NCBI RefSeq assembly: GCF_964204645.1
Contig: NC_134030.1
Coordinates: 16,189,110-16,253,109, forward strand
Reading direction: 5' to 3'
From: Tubulanus polymorphus
Taxonomy: Eukaryota > Nemertea > Palaeonemertea > Tubulaniformes > Tubulanidae
DNA: 64,000 nucleotides
This document shows, piece by piece, positions 17,898-27,876 of the stretch. Within the stretch, counting starts at the first letter, position 1; every line of letters starts with the position of its first letter. The notes beneath the pieces were generated by a model. The model saw only the letters and a list, made by a program, of their open reading frames with translations. It did no database searches and was not told the DNA's origin. A program made the translations under genes and the position numbers.

Positions 17898-18582
17898 TAT
17901 AAAAACGGCCGACCGACCCACTGCCGATGTATGAGCTACGTATGTTTGAAGTGTGCATGGTGTGAAAACATGCCTTGACATGTGGCCTAGTTAAAGTTTC
18001 CAGGAAACTGGCAGTGTTCCAATAAGCTGCCATTCATTCTAATAGTGACTATATTAAAGCTGGTAACATAAAAGCGCGCATATATTCAAGTACTGTTCCA
18101 TTTTAACAGAGATTACGCTCTGGACGAGGTTATAATTTTAGAATAATTCTTGAAATCTACGCAACGCTATTAGACAAATTATCTGTGCACAACGTAGATT
18201 TGTGATATTGTTTCGATGTAACAAAGGTGATAAATTTGTTTTTTTTGCCCAAAGATTTTGCAAAAAAATTTCTACCTACCTACCTGAAAAGTTGAGTCGG
18301 TGTTACGGCAAATAGACAATTATTTTAGGATAGCCTAAAATATAAGGCTACTTTATTTTCATCCTTGAGTTCATTTATTTTTCAACAAGAAATACATACC
18401 GATATAGGTTTGGCCATATATAGATCAATTTTTTTGAAACCCGGGGATATTAAAGGCCTAACTATTGAAACCCCATTATGATGCCTGCTTAGAATGCCAC
18501 ACCCCTGTAATATTAATAACCCTGTTATGCACCGTTAATAATTTAAAAGTTAATAATTTTTACATTCCATTTTGACCAGGTG
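17898..18582. other. Host intergenic DNA
   Basis: No gene recognised. GC content and word use differ from the Polintons. The end of this stretch leads into the minisatellite. Confidence 0.5.
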
Positions 18583-19232
18583 TGCCCTTCACTACTAGGC
18601 CTACCATACACCGACTTTAACCCTTCACCACTAACCATGCACTGATATTAACCCTTCACCACTTACCATGCACTGATATTAACCCTTCACCACTTACCAT
18701 ACACCGATATTAACCCTTCACCACATACCATGCACCGATATTAACCCTTCCCCACTTACCATACGTCGATCTTAACCCTTCCCCACTTACCATGCACCGA
18801 TATTAACCCTTCACCACTTACCATGCACCGATATTAACCCTTCCCCACTTACCATACACCGATATTAACCCTTCACCGCTTACCATGCACTGATATTAAC
18901 CCTTCACCACTTACCATACACCGATATTAACTCTTCACCGCTTACCATGCACTGATATTAACCCTTCACCACTTACCATACGCCGATATTAACCCTTCCC
19001 CACTTACCATTCACCGATATTAACCTTTCACCACTTACAATTCACCGATATTAACCCCTTCGCCACTTATTATACACTGAGTTTAACCCTTCACCACTTA
19101 CCATACACTGATATTAACCCTTCACCACTTACCGTACACTGATATTAACCCTTCACCTCTGACCATACACTGATATTAACTCTTCCACACTTACCATACA
19201 CTGATATAACCCTTCATCACTTACCATACACG
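18583..19232. repeat. 31-bp minisatellite, about 20 units
   Basis: Tandem array of a 31-bp unit, TAACCCTTCACCACTTACCA plus TRCACYGATAT. Units vary by single substitutions (CACC/CCCC, CATACAC/CATGCAC), and a few near the ends gain or lose a base. No coding function is seen. Confidence 0.93.
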
Positions 19233-19475
19233 AATTCCAGTGTTGCAACTGAAGTGGTAAACACATTTGGTCCTACCTTAATGCAGTTACTTGCATACCA
19301 TAAACCCAATAAAGTATGTGCTACTAATTGAAATTAATGGCTCCATTCAAGTTCTACGTAACTTAGTATATTGAGTTTAAACCTTTAAAGCAATAGCAAG
19401 GTATACCACCAATGATAACCAGAAAAGGTGTTACTATTTACATGAGTTAACTTTTTTTGCCATTATTTTTTTCAG
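19233..19475. other. Host DNA, possible intron end
   Basis: No gene seen. The last 25 bases are a pyrimidine-rich tract ending TTTTTTTCAG, a good splice acceptor for the next feature. Confidence 0.35.
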
Positions 19476-19618
19476 ATGATGAATATACAGAAACTACAGA
19501 CGAAAAAGAATCCTACGACTGTAGCACATTTACCTCTGAGGGTTGCAATAAAGAAGTTAATAAGAAAAATATACTACTGCTGTTGCTGCTGCTTGGTCCC
19601 CAGTTTCATGCGTTGTAA
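19476..19618 (+). CDS. Possible terminal exon with hydrophobic C-terminus
   Basis: After a strong acceptor (TTTTTTTCAG) one frame runs 46 codons to TAA. It is acidic and threonine-rich first (DEYTETTDEKESYDC), has two cysteines, and ends with a leucine run (KKNILLLLLLLGPQFHAL). That end resembles a GPI-anchor signal or membrane anchor. No upstream exon was recognised, so this remains a weak call. Confidence 0.3.
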
Positions 19619-20139
19619 CTGACAGCTTTGCAAAGGCCAAAATGATAGTATGAAACCAGAATCATAATTCGTGCAAACATTAGAAATTGAGTGTTTATTC
19701 ATACATCATAGCAGACACTGGTCCGAATAAGTTCCCTCAATCAATTTTTGGTTACTTGGTCCAGTGGAGGGTCAACCACTCTTCTTTTTATGAGAAACAT
19801 GTCATCATCCCATGACAATTTGTCAAGCACATGACTATTTACTTTCAAAGCTGAATCTCACTGTGCCCACGGGCACCTTGTTAAACTACCCCGGCACATG
19901 TATATCATAATCATGTATGAAAATAAGTGTAATACATCTCAGTTCCAGAGATTTAACATTTTGCATATGGTATTAGTAGTTGAAAAAAAACAAACTTAAC
20001 AAAAAATAGATTAAAGTTTTGCACCCAGCAATGTTTTGATAAAATTTAACTTTATAATTACTATCAAAGCATTGTAACCAGGATGATAAAATTTAACTTT
20101 TATTTCTACTATCAAGGTATTGCAAAAGTATTGCAACCA
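19619..20139. repeat. Host DNA with short imperfect tandem repeats
   Basis: No gene seen. From about 20037 to 20139 a roughly 50-bp unit (ATAAAATTTAACTTT, ACTATCAA, TTGYAACCAGG) is repeated imperfectly. Confidence 0.5.
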
Positions 20140-20207
20140 GGGTCCAGTTTCACGAAAAAGTTTAACTTAACTGATTTAAGCTTAAACCTTTTCGTGAAAC
20201 TGGACCC
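20140..20207. mobile_element. Foldback MITE-like hairpin
   Basis: 68 bp with nearly perfect inverted arms, GGGTCCAGTTTCACGAAAAA at the left and its complement at 20183-20207, around a short AT-rich loop. It interrupts a copy of the local ACCAGGATGATAAAA repeat, so it looks like an inserted miniature element. Confidence 0.65.
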
Positions 20208-20319
20208 AGGATGATAAAAACATATGAAGAACTAATTATTTTTTAGATAAAATAGAGATCAGTGATTTAAAAACATCCGTCTTTTCTCTGTGCATGGTTT
20301 CCTGCAGTTCTCTATCTTT

Positions 20320-21114
20320 TCACCTTCTTTCCTCCTCCTTTTCTTCACAGCTGCCAAGGTAATCAATTACTTTTTCAGCGGAAGTCAATCTCATTTTCTT
20401 CTTGACTTGTTTGGCTGGATCATAAGTTTCATCACTGTCATCACTTTCTTGTAGTTTTCGGTTGTCATCCACAGACAGAATGTTTGATTGATCGGAGTCA
20501 TCTAAATCGTGGTTTTGCCTACTACTAAAAGTTATTGGGTTAATGTTCGCAGCAGTTTCCCTGAGGACCTCATCGAGTTCAGTTTCATATTTATAATCTT
20601 TCACCGCACCATTACCGGATTTCTTTTTTGAATCTTTCACAGCTTTGTTAGCACTGGTGATAGTCTTCCACCTTCTCTAATTTGTTCAGAAGTAAAGCTA
20701 GTATCATTCGTCTCGTTTAATTCGCACGCTATTTCCTGCCATAATATAACTTTTCTCATGACACCATTATTGACTCTTTCGATTTTCTTGCCATACAGGT
20801 CAATGAGATTCAATGTTGATGCGTTACACCAAGTATCACTCCTATTGGTACATGGAAGTTTTTTACTTTCGGTCTCCGCCTCAACTGGAGTCGAACAAGT
20901 ACTTAGACCAGCAGCTGCATTCATATTAGAAAAACTAAATGCTGTGTCTTGTGTTTCACCTAGAGAGAGTAAATACACAAAATATCAACATTTTATCATT
21001 CCCGATCTTAATCCCATCTTACGTCAAACTTATCAACTGAATATAACTCACCAAAACAACCTTTTGATTGAAATTCATCGTAATTCTTAATAAGGGATGT
21101 TAACAATGCGGTAT
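20320..21114 (-). pseudogene. Myb/SANT-like DNA-binding domain gene (two exons, one frameshift)
   Basis: Exon 21052-21114 (ALLTSLIKNYDEFQSKGCF) has an AG acceptor and GTGAGT donor. It joins in phase to 20320-20959, which starts after CTCTCTAG. The second exon holds a trihelix Myb/SANT-like domain: STLNLIDLYGKKIERV, VILWQEIACELN, SEQIRE, then WKTITSANKAVKDSKKKSGN and YETELDEVLRE, followed by an acidic tail. A one-base loss at about 20650-20660 breaks the frame between REG and WKT. Such domains occur in host regulators and in Harbinger-transposon partner proteins. It may be an inactive copy. Confidence 0.7.
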
Positions 21115-21494
21115 CTAAAAAACAGAAGTAAAATATGCGTAAGTAATTTGGTTTGTATCTTCATAATTCATGATTACTAATGAATTGTTGGTCTATTTTA
21201 AATAATTAATTATTTTCCATTAACCTACAGATATATTAGATACTTTCCTTTACCAAGAACAAGTACATATACATCCTTCCCATGTCAAAGATGGCAGAAT
21301 GATGATGACAATATTATCACAAGTTACTTAGATATCCACAATCCATGACAAATGACAAATACCTTTTGTAAATATTATAGCATGATATGTAGCCTCTGGC
21401 ACTACAAATTTTATAAAGAATAATAAGAACAAAACATTATGATGATGAAAATATTATAGATCTACTATATTATAAAAAAATGAAAATAAACGTG
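21115..21494. other. Host AT-rich DNA
   Basis: No gene or repeat recognised beyond AT-rich sequence; it may be an upstream intron of the SANT-like gene. Confidence 0.35.
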
Positions 21495-21667
21495 GTTAAT
21501 AGATATGAGAAGAATATAATAAATTCCAATTCCAATTAAAAATGAAACAGGTTAAGAAGTAACAACTGCATTTAAAAAAATATTTAAAGAAGTTATTCCA
21601 GATAAAATACGATTTGATAAGATTAAATTTGATAATTTTAAAGGTAAAGAATTTTATAATAACTTTG
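21495..21667 (+). pseudogene. Polinton integrase core relic
   Basis: The plus strand reads PIKNETG-stop-EVTTAFKKIFKEVIP, DKIRFD and FKGKEFYNNF, matching the integrase of Polinton 3 (50540-50680: PIKDKTGIEVTNVFKLIFKE, FDEGKEFYN). It has an in-frame stop and a 15-bp duplication-like insert. It is an isolated fragment of an older Polinton near the later insertion of Polinton 2. Confidence 0.7.
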
Positions 21668-22172
21668 GGATTTGAAATGACATCGTTCCCGCGAATGCCT
21701 TGAGTCACAGCAAAACAAAATGACGTCACAGACATATTTTCCCGCGCCGATCAAACTTGTCGTTATGGAGTTGAAATGGTCATATCTTCGTTAGTATTCA
21801 TCCGATTCTTTTAATTCTTGCTTTATTCAAAGAAGATTTTGGGCTATCTGTGTATGTAATTTGTTTTCAGAAAGATCATCATTTGCGCTACACAAATCTA
21901 TCCCGAAAATCGGCGGGATTTTGCTATCAAAGTTTACGAGTTGATTTATGTTTCCAATGCTCCAACCTACACTATTCTAAAAGATCCTGGAAAAATATAT
22001 AGGTTGGAATGATTAATTCAGTACTTTAGCCTCGAAATGGGCTATTTTTGCACTGACAGAACCATAACTGAACAGATAATTGGTTTATGAATTCCCGGTT
22101 TTTTCCACATTAAGATGGAAATCTTGAAGAAATGGAAGAGTTGAAATCTTATTCGTATAAAATCCCGCTATA
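21668..22172. other. Host DNA left of Polinton 2
   Basis: No gene seen. The sequence has a host-like dispersed-repeat character (for example CCCGCG motifs near 21688 and 21742). It ends with the CATGTA target duplication at 22173-22178. Confidence 0.4.
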
Positions 22173-22178
22173 CATGTA

Positions 22179-22439
22179 AGTAATTGGAAAAGTAGGCTTT
22201 CAGATCAGAGGGCGAGAGGGCGAGACACCACTCATCACCACAAGTAATTTTTTTCCCTAATAAATGGGGAAGAATGAACACCAACTAGAAAACAATAATG
22301 TCAATAAAAATCAATATTATTGTCCATATTGTAAAAAATACATCGATAAACCTTACATGGAAAATGTTAGAAATTATATTGATTCACTAGAAATAAAAGA
22401 TACAATTGAAATTTTAGAAATATTACGTAGTAAAATTGT
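22179..22439 (+). repeat. Left end of Polinton 2: terminal repeat extended into a polB 5' copy
   Basis: The core repeat (22179-22269) matches 37346-37436. The inverted match then continues through the first codons of polB to 22439, as a copy of the right end with an internal loss of about 300 bp between the first zinc finger (KKYID) and KPYMENVRNY. The element thus has a duplicated, non-functional polB 5' end at its left edge (start codon 22264). Confidence 0.85.
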
Positions 22440-22602
22440 GACACACATAAACAGTGAGTGCGCGTAACAACAGCTGCGTGTGTGTTAACTGTATCTGGAT
22501 AAATAGAGTGAGGCTTGGGTGAGAACAGTTAATAGCGTGTTTGTTATATACAAGGGGAAGTAATCCCCACTCATCACCACAAGTAATTTGTTTTCCTTAT
22601 AA
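22440..22602. other. Foreign insert and remnant of the original left terminal repeat
   Basis: 22440-22566 is unlike the rest of the element (GTGTGTGTTAACTG, CTTGGGTGAG). At about 22568 a partial terminal-repeat end resumes (ACTCATCACCACAAGTAATT, then TTATAAATG), leading into the OB-fold-like gene. The new left end was thus placed outside an older one. Confidence 0.6.
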
Positions 22603-22929
22603 ATGGGAGATAGAAAAGCATTCTTAGCAACAATAAATAACAGAATAAAACCAGCAAAAAAACAATTTGAAATAAAAAAGTTAGTTGATGTTACAAAAGA
22701 AATTGAACATAAAATATTGAAATTAGAAAAGATAAAAACTAAATATGGAGAGAAAGTATCAGCTAATTTAAGCTATTGTAATGTTAGTACATCGCGAGAA
22801 TTTAAAGTGTTTTTACCTGATAAATGGGTTTCATTGAGTATGGAGGAATTGAAAGATTTAGTAGGATTTAAAATAATATATCATGGGAAAAATGAAGACG
22901 GTCATCATGATTTAGAAATTGTTGATTAA
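22603..22929 (+). CDS. Small OB-fold-like protein, copy 2
   Basis: 108 residues, the same protein as at 1181-1507, with only silent changes seen. It still has a TATAAATG start, but its T-run is interrupted by a G. Keeping this protein intact in an otherwise broken element suggests young age or recent gene conversion. Confidence 0.72.
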   Translation: MGDRKAFLATINNRIKPAKKQFEIKKLVDVTKEIEHKILKLEKIKTKYGEKVSANLSYCNVSTSREFKVFLPDKWVSLSMEELKDLVGFKIIYHGKNEDGHHDLEIVD

Positions 22930-22970
22930 ATAAAAAATAAAAATAATGAATATCTAGAATCCAAAATGAC

Positions 22971-23817
22971 CTTAGTCGTTTTATAAACAACTATAATCAT
23001 ACAGTACATCTGTTACATATTATTATAAGAGAGTGCTTCATTTGAATATTGATCAATCAAACAGGTGTTGCACAACGTTGTTGTTATATAATAAGCACGC
23101 AGTACATACAACACACACAAGCCAGTTAGCTGGTATTGAATTACTACGTTTTCATTAGTTGCTGAAAACGAGGTTTATTTAAATTAGCTCAGCCGTGACG
23201 ACAGGAGGATAGTCATCATTCTCTCGTGATTAAAAGGAATATTTCAATGTTTTTACGGTAAGTTTTAGCAAAACCACCCGACTTGACTCGCAGAGTTTTT
23301 AGGGGATAAGCATCCCGTTATTGAGAGGCGCCACGAGATACCTATCCCCAAGCATTTCTACTTACACCCCTGTGACCCACACCTCACCAATTCTCCTTCA
23401 ATGGTTGACAGGAAACACATTATATTAAAGGCGCCTAATGCATTTCCTATCAACCCCTTACCCCCGAAAGGAGGATCGAAAGTCGAAACTGAAGGAGAAC
23501 CACGGAGGGTGGACAAAGGTGCATTTTCGAAATGCCCCTGCAAGCCAAGCCCGGCGGCACTCCAGTGGTTGAATGAATTGCCTTATATACTTAGCTAAAA
23601 CACCTAAGTAAATGTTGTTGGTGCTAAAAAAAATATGTGAAATTTGAAATTATAAATTATTCCGAATGAAAAGAATGTAAGAATGAAAACTGATAAATGA
23701 ATTATGTATTTTTAACTTCATTATGATATAATTTTTAATCAAATTAGTAATCAATTACTATGTTAATTGATTAACAAATTCAAATTCAAATATTCAAATA
23801 AAAACAAAATAAATTAA
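22971..23817. mobile_element. Unidentified 847-bp insertion between 33-bp direct repeats
   Basis: Bounded by copies of a 33-bp sequence (TAAAAATAATGAATATCTAG and on to AAATGAC) at 22938-22970 and 23818-23850, one mismatch. The insert is richer in GC in its middle (23200-23600) than the Polinton, and its 3' side is AT-rich (ATTCAAATTCAAATATTC). No convincing protein is seen. The structured stretch GGGGATAAGCATCCC...CCTATCCCC may fold. Its class is unknown. Confidence 0.6.
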
Positions 23818-24010
23818 TAAAAATAATGAATATCTAGAATCCGAAATGACTTATCTGGACAATTTAATTGCTCCACAGTGATAGACAAAAGTAGTGAGAT
23901 ATTCAATTATTTTTTGTTTTTTTTCTAAAATATTAATCCATTTGTTGGTCGAAGAAATGGAAGAGGATTATAAATTATTAACCAATTTAGTAAAAAAATA
24001 CGTATAATAA
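23818..24010 (+). repeat. First copy of duplicated spacer, upstream of HNH gene
   Basis: Positions 23839-23942 repeat the spacer seen again at 24675-24793, including the 36-bp block, a CAATTATTTTTT tract and the 3' end region of the neighbouring membrane-protein gene (TATTAATCCATTT). The remaining bases to 24010 lead to the HNH start, which is preceded by AAAAAAATACGTATAATAAATG. Confidence 0.7.
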
Positions 24011-24685
24011 ATGGAACTAGAACAACCACAAACTATCAATATTACAAATAACACTGGTGTTATAAACATATACTACAAGAAGTGTTCTAAATGTGAATTA
24101 GATAAATCATTTACAGAATTTAGTAAGCGTAAGACTAGCAAAGATGGTTTTCAATATTGTTGTAAAACTTGTACTAAACTATATACCAAACAATATCGAG
24201 AAGATAATATAGAACATTATAATTATTATATGGCAGAATATATGAGAGAAAGATATCAAACAGATCTTAATTTTAGATTGAAACAATGCTTAAGGTCTAG
24301 ATTAACACAATTATTCAACAAAGAAACACATTCAGAAACACTATCTAATCTATTGGGTTGTTCAGATGAATTTCTCAAATCATGGATTATATTTCAATTC
24401 GATGATAAAATGAATATAGATAATTATGGGGATTATTACCACATTGATCATGTGTTACCAATATCTAAATTTAACATGAATGATGAATACAATAAAAAAC
24501 TTATTTGGAATTGGAAAAATTTAAGACCTTTAGAAAAGAAAGAAAATCAAATCAAATCTAATAAACTAGATTTACAGTTATATTCAGAACAGTTAACAAA
24601 GGCAAAGAAATTTATTGATCAATGGAACAATAATCCAAATAATGAACGATACGTTGAGGAATTTGTTATCAAGGATCCGAAATGA
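24011..24685 (+). CDS. HNH homing-type endonuclease with N-terminal zinc ribbon
   Basis: 224 residues, intact. The N-terminal zinc ribbon is KKCSKCELDKSFTEF with a second pair CCKTCTKLYTKQYR (about 19-60). A helical middle follows. The HNH fold is YHIDHVLPISKF, LIWNWKNLRPLEKKEN and IKSNKLDLQ (about 146-195), with the catalytic HxxH-type pair and the Asn/Lys end seen in phage and giant-virus HNH nucleases. It lies between duplicated spacer blocks and is absent at the matching place of Polinton 1, the pattern of a mobile intron-less homing gene. Broken copies are at 48268-48968 and around Polinton 1. Confidence 0.85.
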   Translation: MELEQPQTINITNNTGVINIYYKKCSKCELDKSFTEFSKRKTSKDGFQYCCKTCTKLYTKQYREDNIEHYNYYMAEYMRERYQTDLNFRLKQCLRSRLTQLFNKETHSETLSNLLGCSDEFLKSWIIFQFDDKMNIDNYGDYYHIDHVLPISKFNMNDEYNKKLIWNWKNLRPLEKKENQIKSNKLDLQLYSEQLTKAKKFIDQWNNNPNNERYVEEFVIKDPK

Positions 24686-24749
24686 CTTATCTGGACAATT
24701 TAATTGCTCCGCATAGATGGTGCCATAAACGGCACCCACATGGTGATAT
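24675..24749 (+). repeat. Second copy of duplicated spacer, downstream of HNH gene
   Basis: Repeats the block at 23839-23874, then diverges locally (GGTGCCATAAACGGCACC, a small hairpin, replaces the Polinton 1 sequence) before CAATTATTTTTTTT. The HNH stop lies inside this repeat. Confidence 0.65.
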
Positions 24750-25151
24750 TCAATTATTTTTTTTTGCTTTTTTTCTAAAATATTTATCCATTTTTTTTAT
24801 TATCAATTTTGGAATTTCAGAAGTACTTTCATTTTTGATAGCAGTTGGTTCAGAATTACTAATATCATGAATTTTATTTGATTTCTTATACCAATTACAC
24901 CCAATCAAAATGAATACAATTACAAATCCAACTGTAAAATATAAATATTTATCAAATATTCTACTATCAGAAGGAGTAGAAATAACAATATTTTCACCAT
25001 TTTTATTAACATTTTTATTACTTATTTTTTCTTTTACAGCTTTTTTATATTCTTGTGATTTAATTCCTAATTGTCGAGACCATTCAATTTGTTTCTGAGT
25101 TCTCGGTTTTTTCTTCACAGTTAATTCCTTCACTTCTTTCACCTCGCTCAT
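24750..25151 (-). CDS. Small single-pass membrane protein, copy 2
   Basis: 133 residues: the same protein as at 1658-2026, but a change near the end extends it by about 11 lysine-rich residues. Membrane segment at about 69-87. It overlaps the 201-residue gene by 68 nt. Confidence 0.72.
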   Translation of the reverse strand: MSEVKEVKELTVKKKPRTQKQIEWSRQLGIKSQEYKKAVKEKISNKNVNKNGENIVISTPSDSRIFDKYLYFTVGFVIVFILIGCNWYKKSNKIHDISNSEPTAIKNESTSEIPKLIIKKMDKYFRKKAKKNN

Positions 25152-25689
25152 TTATTATAGAAATATTTTTACTTTCAATATTTGAAAATGTTATAACTCC
25201 AGTTGATAATAATGTCATAAATCCACCTAATTGAAATGATAAATATCCAATCCATTTATTTAATTCAGTCATAACTAAATAGTCATTTTTTAAATCGGAA
25301 TATAATCTATTTTCATTTTCAATTGGTAGTATATAATTACATAATTTACTATAACCTTTTACTACATTTTCTGATATCGCGTCATTAATTCTAGCTGTTC
25401 TCGCGGCTTCATAAATCTTAAATAATCTAATAATTTTATCTGATTTCATTGTGTCTAATTCATTATAAGTTAAATTTTTACCGACAAAATTTTTACATTT
25501 TTCAGATGCTATTAATATTTCTAATTGATGTTTACAATAAAGATAATATTCATAATTATTATTTGTTGTAACATTATTTAAAGCACCATCATCTGGAGTT
25601 AATTTTGTTTCTGTTATTCCTAAATCATCTAAAGTTTTTTCAATTGGAACATCACCATTTTTAGATTTTATTTTCTTTTCACCTACCAT
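25084..25689 (-). CDS. 201-residue membrane protein, copy 2
   Basis: Intact copy of the gene at 1959-2564 with a handful of substitutions. It keeps the LNKWIGYLSFQLGG membrane segment. Its start has a stronger T-run than in Polinton 1 (TAAT, 7 T, GTTATA, TAAATG). Confidence 0.74.
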   Translation of the reverse strand: MVGEKKIKSKNGDVPIEKTLDDLGITETKLTPDDGALNNVTTNNNYEYYLYCKHQLEILIASEKCKNFVGKNLTYNELDTMKSDKIIRLFKIYEAARTARINDAISENVVKGYSKLCNYILPIENENRLYSDLKNDYLVMTELNKWIGYLSFQLGGFMTLLSTGVITFSNIESKNISIINERGERSEGINCEEKTENSETN

Positions 25690-25714
25690 TTATATAACAA
25701 AAAAATTAATTGTG

Positions 25715-25973
25715 TGATGTTGTAACTAGAATTTAACTAGAATGTAACTAGAATTCAACTAGATTAACAAGCTAGTTGAAATATTGTTGTTTTTGTTTAT
25801 TTCTTGTTAAATCTAGTTGATTTTTGTTTCAACTACTAACAACTAGAATTCAACTAGAATTTAACTAGAATTAGACTAGATTGACAAGCTAGTTAAAATA
25901 TTGTTAAATCTATTTGATTTTTGTTACAACTACCAATAACTAGAATTCAACTAGATTAACAAACTAATTGAAT
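25715..25973. repeat. CAACTAG/CTAGTTG repeat array, copy 2
   Basis: Same position and units as 2590-2868, slightly shorter. The hairpin pair CAACTAG...CTAGTTG is kept in the first unit and weakened in later ones. Confidence 0.78.
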
Positions 25974-26582
25974 TTAAATAAATTCATATTTAAATGGGTG
26001 TTGTAATCTAAATAGTAATTTTGATCTTTTAATATTTTTCAACTTATCCATATATTCATTATGTAAATCATGTGGAATAATATCATTTTCCTCAAGTGCA
26101 TTTTTCATCGATTTTCTATCTTTATTGTAGAATAAAACTAGAAATCTAATGTTTTCTCTAAAGTCTTTAACAATTGAATTATATTTTTGATTTAAAACCC
26201 AAGTTGTTATCCCAAAATGTCTTCCAGAGAAAGCCAAATAACATAACTCACTTTCTCTAACTTTTGAATCATGTAGATTAGCACAATCATCTACAATGAA
26301 TAATGTATTTGATCCTTTATAAATATCAATTGCTATTTTTATACAATTATCTAAATTTTCTTTTACTGTTTTAGGATCTAATATAATAAATTTATTATTT
26401 CTAGTAATATTTCTATCATAAGTTTGATTAAATTCATATGTTGGACAAAATAATACTATATTATCAAAATAGTTTTTGTAAACAGTTTCTAATAAATTTA
26501 ATATAAAATAAGTTTTTCCACAATTTGTTACACCAGAAATTAACATATTATGAGGTTCAAATATAAATAATTCCTTATTCAT
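25974..26582 (-). CDS. FtsK/HerA-type genome-packaging ATPase, copy 2
   Basis: 202 residues, intact, Walker A GVTNCGKT and Walker B TLFIVDDC. Differs from 2869-3477 at a few positions only. The start abuts the integrase stop. Confidence 0.91.
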   Translation of the reverse strand: MNKELFIFEPHNMLISGVTNCGKTYFILNLLETVYKNYFDNIVLFCPTYEFNQTYDRNITRNNKFIILDPKTVKENLDNCIKIAIDIYKGSNTLFIVDDCANLHDSKVRESELCYLAFSGRHFGITTWVLNQKYNSIVKDFRENIRFLVLFYNKDRKSMKNALEENDIIPHDLHNEYMDKLKNIKRSKLLFRLQHPFKYEFI

Positions 26583-27363
26583 TTATATATTTTTAATTTT
26601 ACTTGATAATATCCATTCATTGAATTTATCTGGCCATCCAACCCATTTTACTAAAGAATATTTTTTTCTTTTAACAGTTTTTGTTTTTAGTACTTTTTCA
26701 ATTTTATATTCTTGTTCTAGATTTTCAGTAGTTAAACTTAATTCTTCTTCATAAAAATATCCATCAACTTCTTCACCATCTAAATCTTCTAATTTATAGA
26801 CATATGGTTTTGTTGTTAATTCCTTTTTTATTTTATATATTTCTCTAGTAAAATTTCGATCGTATCCTTTGTCAAATATCTTTTTATACTTAGAAATTCT
26901 AACATTTTGACCAACTTTAAATTTAGGTTCACCAAAATCATCTACAAGAAATGCTCCATATAAATTATTCCAAACAATTTCAGCATTTTCAGGTTTTCTA
27001 GCATCAATAGGTTTCATTCCAATAGAAGAATGATAAGAATTATTATATCCTTCTATAAATTTTGGTAAAACATCAATCCATTTATAAGTATTATTTGCTG
27101 TGAAATATTTTGACATTCTTGTTCTCAATGTTCTATTAAATCGTTCAACAACTGCTGCTTTTTTATCCGATTTTGTCGAAAAATATTTAATATTATGAAA
27201 ATCTAAAAGTCCATGAACTAATGAATTATCAAATTCTTTTCCATCATCAAATTGAATTTTTTCTGGTTTTAGTTTACCACCTGAAAGAAATTTTCTTAAA
27301 ACATGTGATGTTTGTGCAGCATCTTTTCTATAAAGTGGAAAGCTCCATACATAACGACTAAAA
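26583..27363 (-). pseudogene. Integrase fragment, N-terminal half deleted
   Basis: Keeps the second Asp (IQFDDGKEFDN) and Glu (KKAAVVERFNRTLR) of the DDE triad and the chromodomain-like end. Everything before RYVWSFPLYRKD, including the first Asp, is lost in a deletion of about 1.2 kb that also took most of the capsid gene. A start codon is available only at 27128, after the catalytic Glu. Confidence 0.87.
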
Positions 27364-27388
27364 TTCCATATATACCATATATATATTT
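27364..27388. other. Deletion junction with filler
   Basis: TTCCATATATACC and ATATATA separate integrase from capsid sequence. The filler echoes neighbouring TTCCATATATAC, typical of error-prone end joining. Confidence 0.7.
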
Positions 27389-27856
27389 GCTTCCATATAT
27401 ACTTTTTATCAATTTATCTACATCATTTGTTAATATTGCGCTATTAGCTTCTGATCTTAATTTATTTTGGTTTTCTGATTGGATACCTTGAAATATCACA
27501 TTATTTCTATTTTCTTTAGTTAACCATAAATCTTTATAGTGCATAAATAAATTATAATCATCTAATGAGAAAACTGTTTCTGGACCAATCTTTATAGTTA
27601 ATTTTTTAATCAAATATCTTCCAACATTATCAACAACATAATTATTATTATTAGCAATTACTTTTATATCAGCTGATAAATAAATACTATTTGGAACATA
27701 AAAAGTATTTTGTGTTAATCGAGGGATTCTAACATATAAAGTTTCATCGGGATTAATATTTGAAGGGTTATGAGTAATTATATGATGTGATCTTTCTGCT
27801 TTAATAGCATTAGATATTCTAGAAATCTTAGAAGGACTTATATAACTTCCACTCAT
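27389..27856 (-). pseudogene. Major capsid protein, N-terminal fragment
   Basis: About 155 residues match the N-terminus of the protein at 4659-5906 (to KSIYGSKY). The frame then runs into integrase antisense-frame sequence. The C-terminal jelly-roll is gone, so no capsomer could form from it. The canonical TAAATG block is kept at the start. Confidence 0.82.
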
Positions 27857-27876
27857 TTATTTAACAAAAAAATTAA

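Noticed and set aside
18583-19232. CRISPR-like or telomeric array
   Set aside because: Units are contiguous 31-bp repeats without spacers, and the core is not a known telomere unit.
23358-23598. Overlapping open frames on both strands in the GC-richer insert
   Set aside because: No domain, both strands equally open, and located in a transposed insert; probably chance.
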